Of a stretch of DNA of 64,000 nt, positions 44,769-56,610 are shown in pieces; position 1 is the stretch's first letter; every line of letters starts with the position of its first letter. This DNA comes from Magicicada septendecula (lineage: Eukaryota; Arthropoda; Insecta; Hemiptera; Cicadidae). Both the position numbers and the translations under genes were made by a program. Location: positions 197,512,134 through 197,576,133 of the forward strand of contig CM068373.1 of the NCBI GenBank assembly GCA_034769895.1, in the 5' to 3' direction. Below the pieces are notes generated by a model that did no database searches, was not told the DNA's origin, and saw only the letters and a list, made by a program, of their open reading frames with translations.

Positions 44769-45483
44769 CCAAGAATCACTTCATCGACAATGTCTGCAAT
44801 GAGCATTTGGTGGCAAAACACGAGAAGACCCGGGTGTACACGTACGTCTATCTTTCCTAACACATTGACGGGGCTTCCATTCACAGTCTGTATTGTACAA
44901 GAGCTAATTTGAGGCCGTCGGTCGCTGATTAAGTCAGGTCGTACAATAGACACTGCAGCGCCCGTGTCAACTGTAAAGATGTTGGTTTACCTACTGCAAA
45001 TCCATTAACCATCAGGTTTGCACTAGTCTTATGTAGCGTGGAAACTATGTGCTATTCTGAGGCTTTACTTCTCCAATTGGTGCGATCGCTCTCGTCTCTC
45101 GGTATTTTATTCTTCCTGCAGTCTACCTGTAGATGACCACGCTTTCCACAGTCCTAACACTTCGGTCTTCTGTCTTTATCCTTTGGCTCGGAAGATCGTT
45201 GTGGCGCTGCTGACTTCTTAAACTGTTGTTTTTGAATCGTCTCTTTATGCCGTCCGCTATGACGATACTGTGGTATTGGATCCGTTTGGCTACAACGTGA
45301 TGACGTACTTTGATTAATGTAGGTCGCCGGCTTGGCAGCATCAAAACGGAGAGCATGAAGAAGAGCGTCTGATTTATTATCATGCCGTGCCATTCTTAAA
45401 ACTTGTAATTGACTATCTCTGATACCATCAATAAACATATTGAGAGAAATCCACTTCCGGAAGTCCTCCGTGAATGATGTCAC
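44769..45483 (-). pseudogene. Gypsy-B copy 1, right fragment: gag C-terminus, nucleocapsid, protease start
   Basis: Minus-strand coding remnant. It begins in gag (FTEDFRKWISLNMFIDGIRD, then LLHALRFDAAKP) and has a lysine-rich stretch (KDKDRRPK). A CCHC knuckle follows, interrupted by an in-frame TAG between its first two cysteines (about 45,148-45,153). The protease active site FTVDTGAAVSIV (about 44,945-44,980) comes next, with further frame disturbance around 44,985-45,110. It ends at gypsy-A, which splits the protease after DIVDEVILG. Homology with the other copy fades at about 45,400-45,483, so the gag N-terminus and 5' LTR are missing. Confidence 0.85.
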
Positions 45484-46568
45484 TTTAAAACTTCCAAAAT
45501 ATACATGTGTGGTTACAATTTGAAGGTGAATGATAAAATTACAACCGAACTAAAAAACAAATTAATTAATTACTCAGCCTAATACTTGGCGAGCAATTAA
45601 TTAATATGTAAACAAAGACAAAAGTGTCCCGAGTCTTAAGATTTTATTAGTTCGCACATGAACGCTAATTATGAGTGTGAAAATACGCAAAAAGTGGTGT
45701 GTGGAAAACTGACGCGCGGAACAAGCCTTGACCTGTCAACCAAGCAGTCTTCGACCTGTCAGCACGCCTTGAGTATAAAACCTCGGCCGATTCTAAACAA
45801 CTCAACAGGCACTATTACTCAGGGGAACACTACGTCAGTTTGCTCAGCGACATAGAACAGACGCCAATCATTCTCGACGGGGGACACTCTGTCCAACAGA
45901 CAACTAACAACAGACTCCAGTCACTCCTGACGGAGGACACTCTGCTCGACAGATGATTGAAATAGAAACTCCGACATAAGAATCATCACCAGCATCATCA
46001 ACATCGCCCACGACACACACCCAAACATGCGCGCGCGCACGCACGCATGCACGCACCACGGTAACTCAACGTGAAAACGGGTGAATGATGAACTATTATT
46101 TTTTGTAAACAAAGGCAGTAAATAAACCAAAATATAAATACAAAATTTTACTTAGTGTAAATGCAAAAGTTAAAATAATTATGACGGTTAAAGTATGCAG
46201 TTTTAATACTTGTTTTCTAATAGCTTTTCTATTTTTTAAAAATAAGTGTGCAATAACTAGTATTTCTTGAATTAATGCTGTCGTTATAATCAACCATATT
46301 ACTCAGAAGAAAATTTTAAACCTGTTTTGGTTTCATGGTAAAACATGTTTTGTTTATATGGATGCTATCCTATCTAATTGTCTTTTTCAAAAAGCTCAAT
46401 AATTAGAGGTGTATGTAGGTACTGCACAACATAACTGCTGTGGGCTTGTGGTCCTTTTAAAACATCTGTTTATCACTTTTAGCCAAGTTACTGTTTATTA
46501 AGTAAATTTTGTGATATTAACTGTTGATTTTATAGATCTGTAACAAAAATGTCTAACACTGAACTCAA
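45484..46568. other. Unassigned sequence with promoter-like word
   Basis: A TATAAAA (45,774-45,780) is followed by base-balanced sequence and could be an LTR or host promoter on the plus strand. An alternating CG/CA tract lies at about 46,028-46,056. No gene recognised. Confidence 0.45.
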
Positions 46569-46585
46569 TCAAAGTGGAGAAAATG
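46569..46585. repeat. LINE target-site duplication, left
   Basis: TCAAAGTGGAGAAAATG abuts the oligo(T) tract. Confidence 0.88.
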
Positions 46586-47664
46586 TTTTTTTTTTTTTTT
46601 TTTCGGCAGGGCAGGTGAAAATCTCTATAGACACATGGAGCCCCGTAGCTCCAGGTAGTGTGAGACTCTAACCCACTAAAAACACCTCCCTTTGCAACAA
46701 CTGAGCGAGCCCAACAAGTTGCTTTTCTTTAATTTACAGTCACGGTTTATGGGGTAGAAGCCCACTGGCTGTTCCCCGGGTTGAGATTATTGCCTTTCTC
46801 TCTTTTAGAGTTTTACAGATTTAAATGCACTAGTGTGTCACCAAATCTTGGGGCTTCAATCTTTTAAGCCTTCTTAACGTGTGCGGAGCTTCTTCCACCA
46901 CGCAAAGCATTTCTGGATTTATATGAGTCTGAATTCTCCTGTCATGGTTAACTGCATATTTTGTTACGATTTCACTGAGATATTCTACTTTGAGATCTTT
47001 GTGCAGATTGTCATTCCTAATATACCAGGGGGCATCAACGATACTCCTAAGTACTTTGTTTTGAAAAGTTTTGATCATTTGAATGTTAGATTTCTTGGTG
47101 CATCCCCAGAGTTGTACACCATAAGTCCACACAGGTCTCAGCACTTGTTTATACAACAGCAATTTGTTTTCAACTGTTAGTTGTGAATTCCTACCTAACA
47201 GCCAGTACAATTTCCTGAATTTTATGTTGAGTTCCTCTTTCTTTTTTTTCACATGCTCCTTCCATTTAAGTTTTGCGTCCAGAGTCATACCCAAATACTT
47301 AGCAGTGTTAGAGTATGGCACTTCTTGTTCATTAATGTAGATCTTTTGTATTTCTATTTTTCTGTTGGTAAAATTGGTGTGTATTGATTTCGTTTCATTG
47401 AGTTTGATCCTCCAGCGTCGAGTCCAATCCCATACCTCTGCAATTGAAGTTTGCAGTTTATTGGCCGCTGTCTCGACATCATTACCTACCGCCAGAACAG
47501 CAGTATCATCCGCAAAAGTCACAACGGTTGTTTCCTCACTGTTTGGTAAATCTCTCGTGTATAACAAATACAAAATTGGACCCAATACGCTCCCTTGGGG
47601 AACTCCCGCGGATATTTTCTTTAAAGTTGAATATTCATCCTCATGCTTCACCCTAAAGTATCTT
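46586..47664 (-). mobile_element. 5'-truncated Jockey-type LINE with oligo(A) tail
   Basis: 18 T at 46,586-46,603 (an A tail on the minus strand) are followed by a ~230-bp 3' UTR and the end of a reverse transcriptase. Flanking direct repeats TCAAAGTGGAGAAAATG (46,569-46,585) and the same with one extra A (47,665-47,682) are the target-site duplication. 5' truncation, A tail and a variable duplication are the established hallmarks of target-primed reverse transcription. Confidence 0.92.
46830..47651 (-). pseudogene. Jockey-type LINE reverse transcriptase, C-terminal part
   Basis: 273 codons on the minus strand, open to the truncation point. Motifs are SAGVPQGSVLGPILYLLY, the catalytic TFADDTAVLA, WRIKLNETKS and AKYLGMTLDAKLKWKEHV. 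The C-terminal thumb-like segment contains LYKQVLRPVWTYGVQLWG. The N-terminal RT, endonuclease and ORF1 are absent because the insertion is 5' truncated. No stops lie inside what remains, so the insertion is probably fairly recent. It differs in sequence from the LINE at 22-24.6 kb and is a separate family. Confidence 0.9.
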
Positions 47665-47682
47665 TCAAAGTGGAGAAAAATG
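47665..47682. repeat. LINE target-site duplication, right
   Basis: Same as 46,569-46,585 except for one additional A in the A-run. Confidence 0.88.
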
Positions 47683-48999
47683 ACTTACAAAAAAATTCTG
47701 TACTGAATATAGTATTCATCCAGTACACGTAAGAAAACTATCAGAGTTGAAGGATTCGTTGTTTCTGCCACATGTAAAACACGCAGTGTTTCTTAGACTG
47801 GTATTTATTGTTTCCTTTAACCTATAAGATGCTGAATTATTTATAGTTTGCTTTTGTATTTATTTGTAAATACAAATTGTTGTAATTGTTGCAATTACAA
47901 TTTTGTGTAATGTTAACGTGAACTGGGTTTCAAATATTGACTGTTGTTACAAAACTGCTTCTCGCTCCCAACGGCAGAAAGCATCAATCTCTTACAGTCT
48001 AGTTTAGACAAAGGAAACTTTTACAGTTGTTGTTGTGATTAACGTGATGTCAATACTAAAAATGTTTTCTGAATACACTGATCGTAACGTTAACTTCGCG
48101 CATCAACTGAAATCGTCCAATCCGGAAATTTTGATTTCATTTTGGAAACAACCGGGTTAAAAATATGTCGTGAGTAGTGTTATCAACGTAGAAACGGAAC
48201 TTATGATGCAGAAATACAGGTATATTACTAAATTATGCAGCGCTGCTACGATAAAAAATAACCAAATAACCATTTAGGTATTTCTATGTCTCGGTAGACA
48301 TGTTTAATGTGTAAATTAAATTTAGTCATCTTGTTAATTATAATATAGTAAGAGACAAACTAACTGAAGTTAAAGATGGTTAAATAATTGTAAACATGGT
48401 TTAAAATATTGTTAGCAAATGATATTGGACAATAACCTGTGCTGTAAGTACTTGTATGTTTTTTATATTCTGAAGACGACACCAAATTTCAAAATAGGAA
48501 CATTTCTTTTTTATACGATTCATTGAAAATACTTTTTCGTTTCATTTCTATGTCCGTGTAAATCGTTGCACAATTAAGTCAATTCATCATTCAGCTAAAA
48601 TCTCCGCTTTTGTATTGAGTTTCGGTTACTCCACGTTCCCTATCTCAAAGATCGGTTATACTTTCGCTGGAATGTTGCTGTGATCAGTAATGATCCTCTT
48701 ACACACAGTAGTGTACGACAACGGAGGTGAGATTAGGAACCGACTTAGTACGGCGTTTGGCCCTTGTACGCGACTAAGCTTGTACAAAGGATTGTTCAAT
48801 AGGTTTCAATATAACGGAGGCAAAGTAATCCGTTACTGCTTTCGGTATGGGGGGGGGGGAGATCTTTTACTAATAACGACAGACCGTATTAGTCACTTAA
48901 ATACTAAATACAGATAAACATATACTTCATAAATATTAGGTAATTAATAAAAATAAAATAAAAAATTTTATTACTCATACTATTCGAACAGAATTATGA
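47683..48999. other. Unassigned AT-rich sequence
   Basis: No gene supported. A run of 11 G lies at 48,849-48,859. Confidence 0.5.
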
Positions 49000-49004
49000 G
49001 CAAT

Positions 49005-49374
49005 TGTACGATAATATTTTAAAAGATTGAAAGTAAGACGGCTTTCTCACTTGATAATTTGATAGCCTCTGGTGAGCTCTATGGCAGCAGCATGCAGAAT
49101 TGCTAACAAGACATAAATAATATGAAAATGACTTACCGTATCTCACGACTGGGTTGATCCTGACACTCAAGGCAGGATAGACTGGTTAGGAAGAGGATAG
49201 GTTACATGTACGGGGTTCTACCTGCCAAGGAGTCCCGACCCGTGGATGTAGACACTAAGATGGCTGGCGCGCGACAAAGGCTACAAGTCCATTGCATGTA
49301 TGAGCCCTACAAAAGCCATAGTGCCAACTTCGGAAAATGAAAATAATGACCGGTTCGATCCGAAATATCGAACA
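49005..49374 (-). repeat. BEL/Pao 3' LTR (370 bp)
   Basis: Runs from TGTACGATAAT to ATATCGAACA on the plus strand. It matches 55,008-55,377. Confidence 0.93.
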
Positions 49375-50008
49375 CCGGCCCCCGTTGACCGCAATGGGTC
49401 AACCACCAACTACATCAAAAGACATGGCCAAAATGCATTACAAAAATTTGGCTTTTGGTGAACAGGAACACTCTCTGAAAATTACCCTCCAACCTAGGAG
49501 GGGGTCACACGCAAACCCAAGAAAATACAAACATACAGAAAAACATGCCAACATGCAATTAATTAGAAAACCATGCCGAATAACTCCGCTGCGGGCGAAA
49601 AGGTGCGGGTAGAGCAGACAAAACCCAATAACATACAATAAACAATGGCCCAGCCAAACACAATGTAAAACTCAGCAAATCAACTTAGTTAGTTCCCTAG
49701 TTTTTTTTTACATTTTTTGTTCCTTTTTTATTTATTTTTTTTGTTCCCTTTATTCCCCTTTTTTTCATTTTTTTTACTTATTTTTGTTGTTGTTGATTTG
49801 TTGAGCCTCCATAACTCCCAATAAACTGGCACAACGCCATGCCGGAAACATTCCACAATGTAAAATTCACTGCGGACAACAGCTGGAAGGAAATACCTGG
49901 GAAATCCCAGCAAAGTGTCAAGTAAGTCCACAACAATCATTGAAACTAATTCTGCTCACCCGAAAAACAAGATAAACCCAATCAAGAAGATATAGCAACC
50001 TGTATAAT
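49375..50008 (-). other. BEL/Pao 3' non-coding tail
   Basis: 634 bp between the end of pol and the 3' LTR, where the integrase coding region would be expected. It contains a T-rich, homopolymer-rich stretch (49,690-49,790, plus strand) and no integrase motifs in any frame. Confidence 0.75.
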
Positions 50009-51262
50009 TTAAGTCACCCCCACCTCTAAGGGCCACGACGACAAGTGCTCAAACAATTCCACCCGGGGCTCCTGAATGAGAAACGAAGAGACCTTGGTCT
50101 CCAAGGCAACATCTTGCACGTCGTGATTCGGGCGATAATTAATAGGGGGCCAGCGCAGAGCATCAAGCTTTAACCAATCTGGCCCTGACCACCACAATGT
50201 CGACGACCGGAGGCTGGAAAGTGACGTACCTCTAGAGGCTAAATCAGCGGTGTTAGAAACACCATGAACATGACGCCAAGATTTAGTATCGGTCCACTCG
50301 GTAATGGCAGCCACCCGATTAGCAATAAACGTCTTCAATTTAAAAGTAGGCATGTTCAGCCAATCCAAGACAATCGTCGAGTCCGTCCATAAGAAAACTT
50401 GACTCAATTGAATACATGACGAGAATACGCCAACATAATGACGAACAAGTTTGGCTAAAAGATAAGCTCCCAACAACTCCAAACGTAGGATTGATAAAGT
50501 TTTAAGAGGTGCCACTTTAGTTTTAGACGACACCAACGAAACCACCGGAGGACCAGAGTCAGTATAAATGGACAGATAGAGGACGGCCGCGTAACCCAAC
50601 TGGGAAGCATCACAGAAACCATGCAATATAACCCTTTCAATATGCCCACCTTTAGGGAGGAATGGCCGGGAAATAGTAATTACCGAAAGATGATTCATAG
50701 AGGACAGGAATTGACTCCAATAATCCTTTAAGTCATCACTTAGAGGAGCATCCCAGTCCAAGACCTCAGCCCAGAGTTTTTGGAAAAAAGCCTTGGCCCT
50801 GAAAATCACTGGCGAAAGCCAACCACATGGGTCAAATAATTGTGCCATCTGGGATAACACGACACGTTTGGTAAATTGAACCTGAGCATTGCTACAACAG
50901 GCCAAAGGAGGAAATGAAAAGCAATCGGTTGAATGGTCCCAACTTAAACCCAGAATATCCTTATCCTTAGCAACGACGGAATCACTCGGAGCGGCTGATT
51001 CAGGTAGGCAGTCGGGTTGATTAGTACACCATTTTTTCAAATTGAACCCTCCTGAAGACAACAACAGAATTAATTCCCGTTGTAATTTGCAAAGCTCTGA
51101 TTTTGAATCAGCGCCAGCAGCAATAATATCATCAACAAAAATATTACGGCTAAGTACCGCCGCTCCCGCAGGAAAATTAACTGCCTCATCCTGAGCCAGC
51201 CGCTGCAAGGTTCGCAACGCCTGAAAAGGGGCGCAAGCCAGCCCGTAAGTAACGGTACGCAA
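50009..51262 (-). pseudogene. BEL/Pao Pol, second part: RT palm and RNase H
   Basis: It continues the same frame as 51,293-53,806 after one in-frame TAG (51,293-51,295). Motifs are RTVTYGLACAPFQALRTL, the catalytic RNIFVDDIIAAG and WDAPLSDDLKDYW. The Pao-type RNase H region follows, with GFCDASQLGYAAVLYLS, VFLWTDSTIVLDWL and HVHGVSNTADLASRG. The frame ends soon after, at LSSWPLEVGVT. Complete BEL/Pao polyproteins continue for several hundred residues into integrase. All of that is missing. Confidence 0.9.
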
Positions 51263-51292
51263 AGCGAAAACCCTTAGTGGGGCGGTAACCTC

Positions 51293-53806
51293 CTAACGCC
51301 ATAAAATGCACAGGTACGCCGAGTCATCAGGATGCATAGCAATTTGGCGATACATCTGTTCGATGTCGCACGTGAAAACATGGCTAAACCGCCGAAACAA
51401 AGTCAAAACGTCGGACAGTAAGGTCTGCAACTTAGGGCCGACACATAACACGTCATTTAAGGAAATCCCAGAGGAGGTCTTCATGCTGGCGTCAATCACC
51501 ACCCTTGTTTTAGAAGTATCACCTCTAACTTTAAAGATACCATGATGAGGGATGAAATATTTTGGAAAATTGGGGTCAGACACCAATGACATATGCCCCT
51601 GAGCGACATAATCCGTTATAAATTGTACATACTGGCTCTTAAACTGACTGTTCGCCGCAAATTTCCTTTCTAACGCAAAAAACCGAGACATGGCTCCCTT
51701 AAGGGAATTTCCCAAAATGTGAGAAGAGTTTTTGAAGAACGGCAAGCGCACCTGGTAACGACCCGACGGCAACCGACTTGTTGACTCCATGTAAAACCTT
51801 TCAGCAAAGTGATCCTCTTCAGATAATTGGTGGGGTACAGCAGGAGGCTCTTCGACTTCCCAAAAACGATGAACTTGCTCAAGCAGGTTTGTTGTATCCG
51901 TAAATAACGTTGTGACGGAAGGATAAAAGTGGTGGAAATGACAGTGAAGCTGATGTGCAGATACTAGATCCAAAGGAAGGCCAGTGAGACCGCTAGCACA
52001 AGTCAATGCACAATTAAGTGAAATTGGGGCTCTACCCATAATCACAAACCCAAAACGTGTCCTAACTGCAACAGGCAAACCTGCACCCAAAGGAATAGTC
52101 TCTCCCATAAGAATAGCCGCTACAATATCGGCTCCAAACAACGCATCAATTGGGGCTGCCACATCGAAGGTAGGGTCAGCTAACAGAAGGTCTTTTGTAG
52201 CCTGCTTAACTTCAGGCAACACCTGGAACCTAGGTGAGTCCGACGAGATCTTAGCAAGAATTATAAGAGCATGGTTAGATGCCACAACCTCGCGTTTTGA
52301 AGTTTCCAAGGACAGATGGCACACATTTTTTGCTTTGGTGGCAATATCACCTACCCCATTGACACTTACTGAAGCGTCAAAACAAGCACACTTTAAGCGA
52401 GATGCACATGCTTCAGTTATGAAAGAAGCATGGGACGCGCTATCCAGGATGGCCCTAACTACAATATAACCACCATTGGGAGACGACAAGACTGCTAGAC
52501 AGGTGGCTAACAGAACCCCTGCAAGATGGGGCAGAGACACGGCCAGAGTAGTGCTAGACAGATCAACTTGGTCTACAAGCGATGACCCCGAAGCCTTGAG
52601 TTCAGCTGTGTCAGAAATCTGTGAACGAGACGGAGACGGACGGGCATTTTTGAAATGAAGTAAAGTGTGGTGGTACTTAGAGCCACACGTTTTGCACCTA
52701 TTTTTGCACCAGCCCGAATGTTTATGTTGGAGGCATGAAAGACAACATTTTTTATTTTTAAGACTTTGAAAACGAGCCCTAGGGTCCCTACTCAGCCACG
52801 CCGGACACTTGAGAAGCACATGGGTCCGGGAATCGCAATGAAGGCAACGTGAACTAGATGCATCCCGTTGCGTAACCTCCGCAGATAACGTAGACACAGT
52901 AAGAGGAGTAGCCTTAGAAAAAGAAACCTTCTGGGTTTTCTGGTGGCTAGTGCTAGGAAGAGCAGGTAAAGCCGATTCCAAAGATGCCTGTTCTTTCTGT
53001 TCCGCCATAGCGGTTAAAAATGTCATAATTTCTGTTAGGGCAGGGAGATTCTCTTTGTCCGTAACAGACGCCTCAAAGCGTTCACGCAATGATAGATCCA
53101 GCCTAGACAATACAAAAGACGCATATATTGCTTGATATATATCAGCAATGTTTAGAGCTGACAACGCTGAAAAGTTAGCATTGAAGCTGTCCACCAACTT
53201 TCTAATAGACGCAGCTGATCGCATAGAAGCGGCTGGTAACTGAAGCAGATTGGTACAATAAACCCGAGCGGCCAAACGAGGATTGTGATAACGACTTTTA
53301 AGAGTTGACAGTGCCAGTGAATAACTATCATCAACTATGGGAAGCGCGGCAACCTTCTCATAAGCCTCACCCTTAAGATGAGTCAGTAAATATAACAATT
53401 TCTGCTTTGGAGTGAGGGCAGGACTTTCGTCCACCAATGTGGTGAACTTTGACCAAAACTCGGACCAACATTTGGCCTGGCCATCAAAACAAGGTAAAGA
53501 AAGCTTCGGCAACTCATGAACGAGAACACCTGAGTGCCCGCCCCTTGCCGATGAAAACCGACCGGAACCAACCGGTATCTCTGGTTTAGTTAGTTTGGAC
53601 GCTAAAATGCTACCCCGGACATAAATATCCTTAATTTGAGCTACCACCGAAAAAATGTGGTCCTCGTCCAACCCCTGGGGCAATGACTCGGCCGATAGGT
53701 AAGGATCTACCTTACCTAGAAGGTCCTGATATTCTTCGGACAACCTGGAGGCCAAGATACCGGCTTCATGTTGATCCACGACCCTCAATTGCGGCAACCC
53801 TTCCAA
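51293..53806 (-). pseudogene. BEL/Pao Gag, protease and start of RT
   Basis: 837 codons. Residues ~85-280 correspond to the DUF1759-type Gag (LPKLSLPCFDGQAKCWSEFW, LLTHLKGEAYEKV). Residues 321-385 hold cysteine/histidine-rich knuckles (CLHCDSRTHVLLKCP; CCLSCLQHKHSGWC). A Pao-type aspartic protease follows with AILDSASHASFI (D455). RT begins after ~residue 650, with TRVVIDASMKTSSGISLNDVL and the catalytic CDIEQMYRQI near the end. A TAG at 51,293 stops it. The N-terminus has slipped frame: an ATG at 53,886 opens a frame that ends nearby, while the gag frame is open only from about 53,865, so a one-base lesion lies around 53,840-53,860. The displayed start is a TTG and is not real. Confidence 0.9.
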
Positions 53807-53886
53807 CTTATTTATTAATGCTGCAACGCAAGTATTCCCACCGAAGTGGTCCGGTCAAAAGCTGCCAGCGACAATTTAGCAGGCAT

Positions 53887-55007
53887 ATTGAATTAAAAAA
53901 TATCGACAACCGACAACCACTTTCAATGAGAAAATTAGAAATTGAACAATAATCACGACCCGACCTAGCCTAACAGTGATCGAGATAACTAAGCGTCTGA
54001 CACAACTACTTTTCATAAACAATACCGAGCAAGATAAATACAAAAGTAAATTAGTGCAAGGCAAAATACAACTTACACAATCCAACAGGCAAATAGTACC
54101 AATCACAATAAATTAAACACGCAACAAATTGATTTACACAGTGCAAAAGCACGACAAAAAAACACAAGTTGCACAAGATTACAGCACATACGGTGCAAAA
54201 TAATGGTACACAAAAGTGCACCCAAAAACAAACATGTATAATACCAAATAGAATAAATACACACAAAACACAGCAAAGTACAATGTACAACAATTCACCA
54301 GTTACCGAACCAAACACAATAACTGGGACACATTAAATGCCAAAATTGATGGTCAACGCGGCGTGTATGGACAGGATATCGCATATGCAAAATATAAACC
54401 GCACCTAAAGGTAATGGTCAATGCCGAAAAAATTAAATACAAAGGCAGGCTATACCGACCCCGGATAACCTAAAACCAACCCGTTCCCTTTACGCCTGAC
54501 AGTCGCAAACACGTAGCGCACAACTTCACGTGGAACGCAAACCGTAACAGGACGGAAACAAACTTCACCAGACTTGACCCAGTAATCAAACGATTACCCA
54601 CAAACCAAGGTGCAAAATTTTGACACAATATTTGCCCACCTGGCCATGCACACACGACGACACTGCTGACACCAAGCAACAGCATTGAAACGCAAACTCG
54701 TAGTTCACATGCTTACGTATTATACCAACGTGCTTCCGTGCAATAGCATGCAAATGACAAACTTTCATGAAATTTAAAAAATTAACGGCATGCAAAACAA
54801 CCACGAGCAGGCACAAAAACGAAACGGCACGGCACGTTGGTAATTAAAATAAATCACGCAGCCAAAAGTGACTTATAACCCATTTACTGAATCTCGAACC
54901 ACCAGCAGCAACATGCACAAAATTACGAAACACCTGCTCCCAGTCGTGACGGCAAGCAATTTAATTGAAAAGCTAGCAACCTCATGAATCCTCTGGTAGT
55001 AAATAGA
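53887..55007 (-). other. BEL/Pao 5' leader
   Basis: About 1.1 kb of non-coding sequence between the 5' LTR and gag, long for this class. On the plus strand it is C/A-rich and poor in G. No second feature recognised. Confidence 0.6.
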
Positions 55008-55377
55008 TGTACGAAAATATTTTAAAAGATTGAAAGTAAGACGGCTTTCTCACTTGATAATTTGATAGCCTCTGGTGAGCTCTATAGCAGCAGCATGCAG
55101 AATTGCTAACAAGACATAAATAATATGAAAATGACTTACCGTATCTCACGACTGCATTGATCCTGACACTCAAGGCAGGATAGACTGGTTAGGAAGAGGA
55201 TAGGTTACATGTACGGAGTTCTACCTGCCGAGGAGTCCCGACCCGTGGATATAGACACTAAGATGGCTGGCGTGCGACAAAGGCTACAAGTCCATTGCAT
55301 GTATGAGCCCTACAAAAGCCATAGTGCCAACTTCGGAAAATGAAAATAATGACCGGTTCGATCCGAAATATCGTACA
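55008..55377 (-). repeat. BEL/Pao 5' LTR (370 bp)
   Basis: Same length as the 3' LTR. It is flanked outside by GCAAT, as is the other LTR. Confidence 0.93.
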
Positions 55378-55382
55378 GCAAT

Positions 55383-55688
55383 AATTCTAATATGAACTTA
55401 TAATACCGAATAATGTATAATACTATAAACTAACTTTTGTTTCGTTCATACGGATTTTGTTGACAAAGTTTAAATTTTATCATAGGTTTACTATACTAGA
55501 TACATTCATATGTTTTATTATAAATTTAATAGATTATGAATATCGAACATTTGGTCGAGGAATGCAGTCAAAGGCAAAATGTAATGGAGTTGGTCATCAT
55601 ATTGGTCATACCGCTTATGTAGGCTAGTTTGGAGGCCAAGTTGCAAACACAGACCGTAGCGACACACAAGTATCAATACACACACACG
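55383..55688. other. Unassigned spacer
   Basis: AT-rich sequence between the BEL/Pao target duplication and the minisatellite. No feature supported. Confidence 0.5.
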
Positions 55689-56610
55689 CCAGTATACTGC
55701 GATTACTGCAATATACTGCGAGTACTGCAATATACTGCCAGTACTGCAATATACTGCGAGTACTGCAATATACAGCGATCACTGCAATATACTGCGAGTA
55801 CTGGAATATACTGCGAGTACTGCAATATACTGCCAGTACTGCAATATACTGCGATTACTGCAATATACTGCGAGTACTGAAATATACTGCCAGTACTGAA
55901 ATATACTGCGATTACTGAAATATACTGCGAGTACTGCAATATACTGCGAGTACTGCAATATACTGCGATTACTGCAATATACTGCGAGTACTGAAATATA
56001 CTGCCAGTACTGAAATATACTGCGAGTACTGCAATATACTGCGAGTACTACAATATACTGCGAGTACTGCAATATACTGCCAGTACTGCAATATACTGCG
56101 ATTACTGCAATATACTGCCAGTACTGAAATATACTGCCAGTACTGAAATATACTGCGATTACTGCAATATACTGCGATTACTGCAATATACTGCGAGTAC
56201 TGTAATATACTGCGAGTACTGCAATATACTGCGAGTACTGAAATATACTGCCAGTACTGTAATATACTGCGAGTACTGCAATATACTGCGATTACTGCAA
56301 TGTACTGCGAGTACTGCAATATACTGCGATTACTGCAATATACTGCGAGTACTGAAATATACTGCCAGTACTGGAATATACTGCGAGTACTGCAATATAC
56401 TGCGATTACTGCAATATACTGCGAGTACTGCAATATACTGCGATTACTGCAATATACTGCGAGTACTGGAATATACTGCGAGTACTGCAATATACTGCGA
56501 TTACTGCAATATACTGCGAGTACTGCAATATACTGCGATTACTGCAATATACTTCGATTACTGCAATATTCTGCGAGTACTGCAACATACTGCGAGTACT
56601 GTAATATTCT
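55689..56610. repeat. 19-bp minisatellite, about 48 units
   Basis: The unit TACTGCAATATACTGCGAG has two related halves (TACTGCAATA and TACTGCGAG), so it probably grew from a 9-10-bp word. Variation is concentrated at few sites: the second half ends GCGAG, GCGAT or GCCAG, and the first half starts GC, GA, GG or GT. Unit length is almost invariant. Because 19 is not a multiple of 3 and stops are rare, long tyrosine/serine-rich frames appear on both strands. They are by-products. Confidence 0.95.

Larger units (their letters stand above)
49005..55377 (-). mobile_element. BEL/Pao LTR retrotransposon lacking integrase
   Basis: A 6,373-bp element on the minus strand with two 370-bp LTRs and the 5-bp target duplication GCAAT (49,000-49,004 and 55,378-55,382). 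It encodes gag, a Pao-type protease, RT and RNase H, but pol ends at 50,009 without any integrase. The LTRs differ at about nine positions by eye, so this insertion is older than gypsy-A. A polypurine-like AACGGGGGCCGG (minus) precedes the 3' LTR. The primer-binding site was not identified. Confidence 0.93.

Noticed and set aside
49350-49362. Pol III B-box-like GGTTCGATCC (also about 55,355) suggesting a tRNA or SINE
   Set aside because: It lies at the end of both BEL/Pao LTRs, has no A box or cloverleaf at the right distance, and is explained by the LTR copies.
55703-56588. Long tyrosine/serine-rich frames on both strands
   Set aside because: They are by-products of the 19-bp minisatellite, which lacks stops in several frames.
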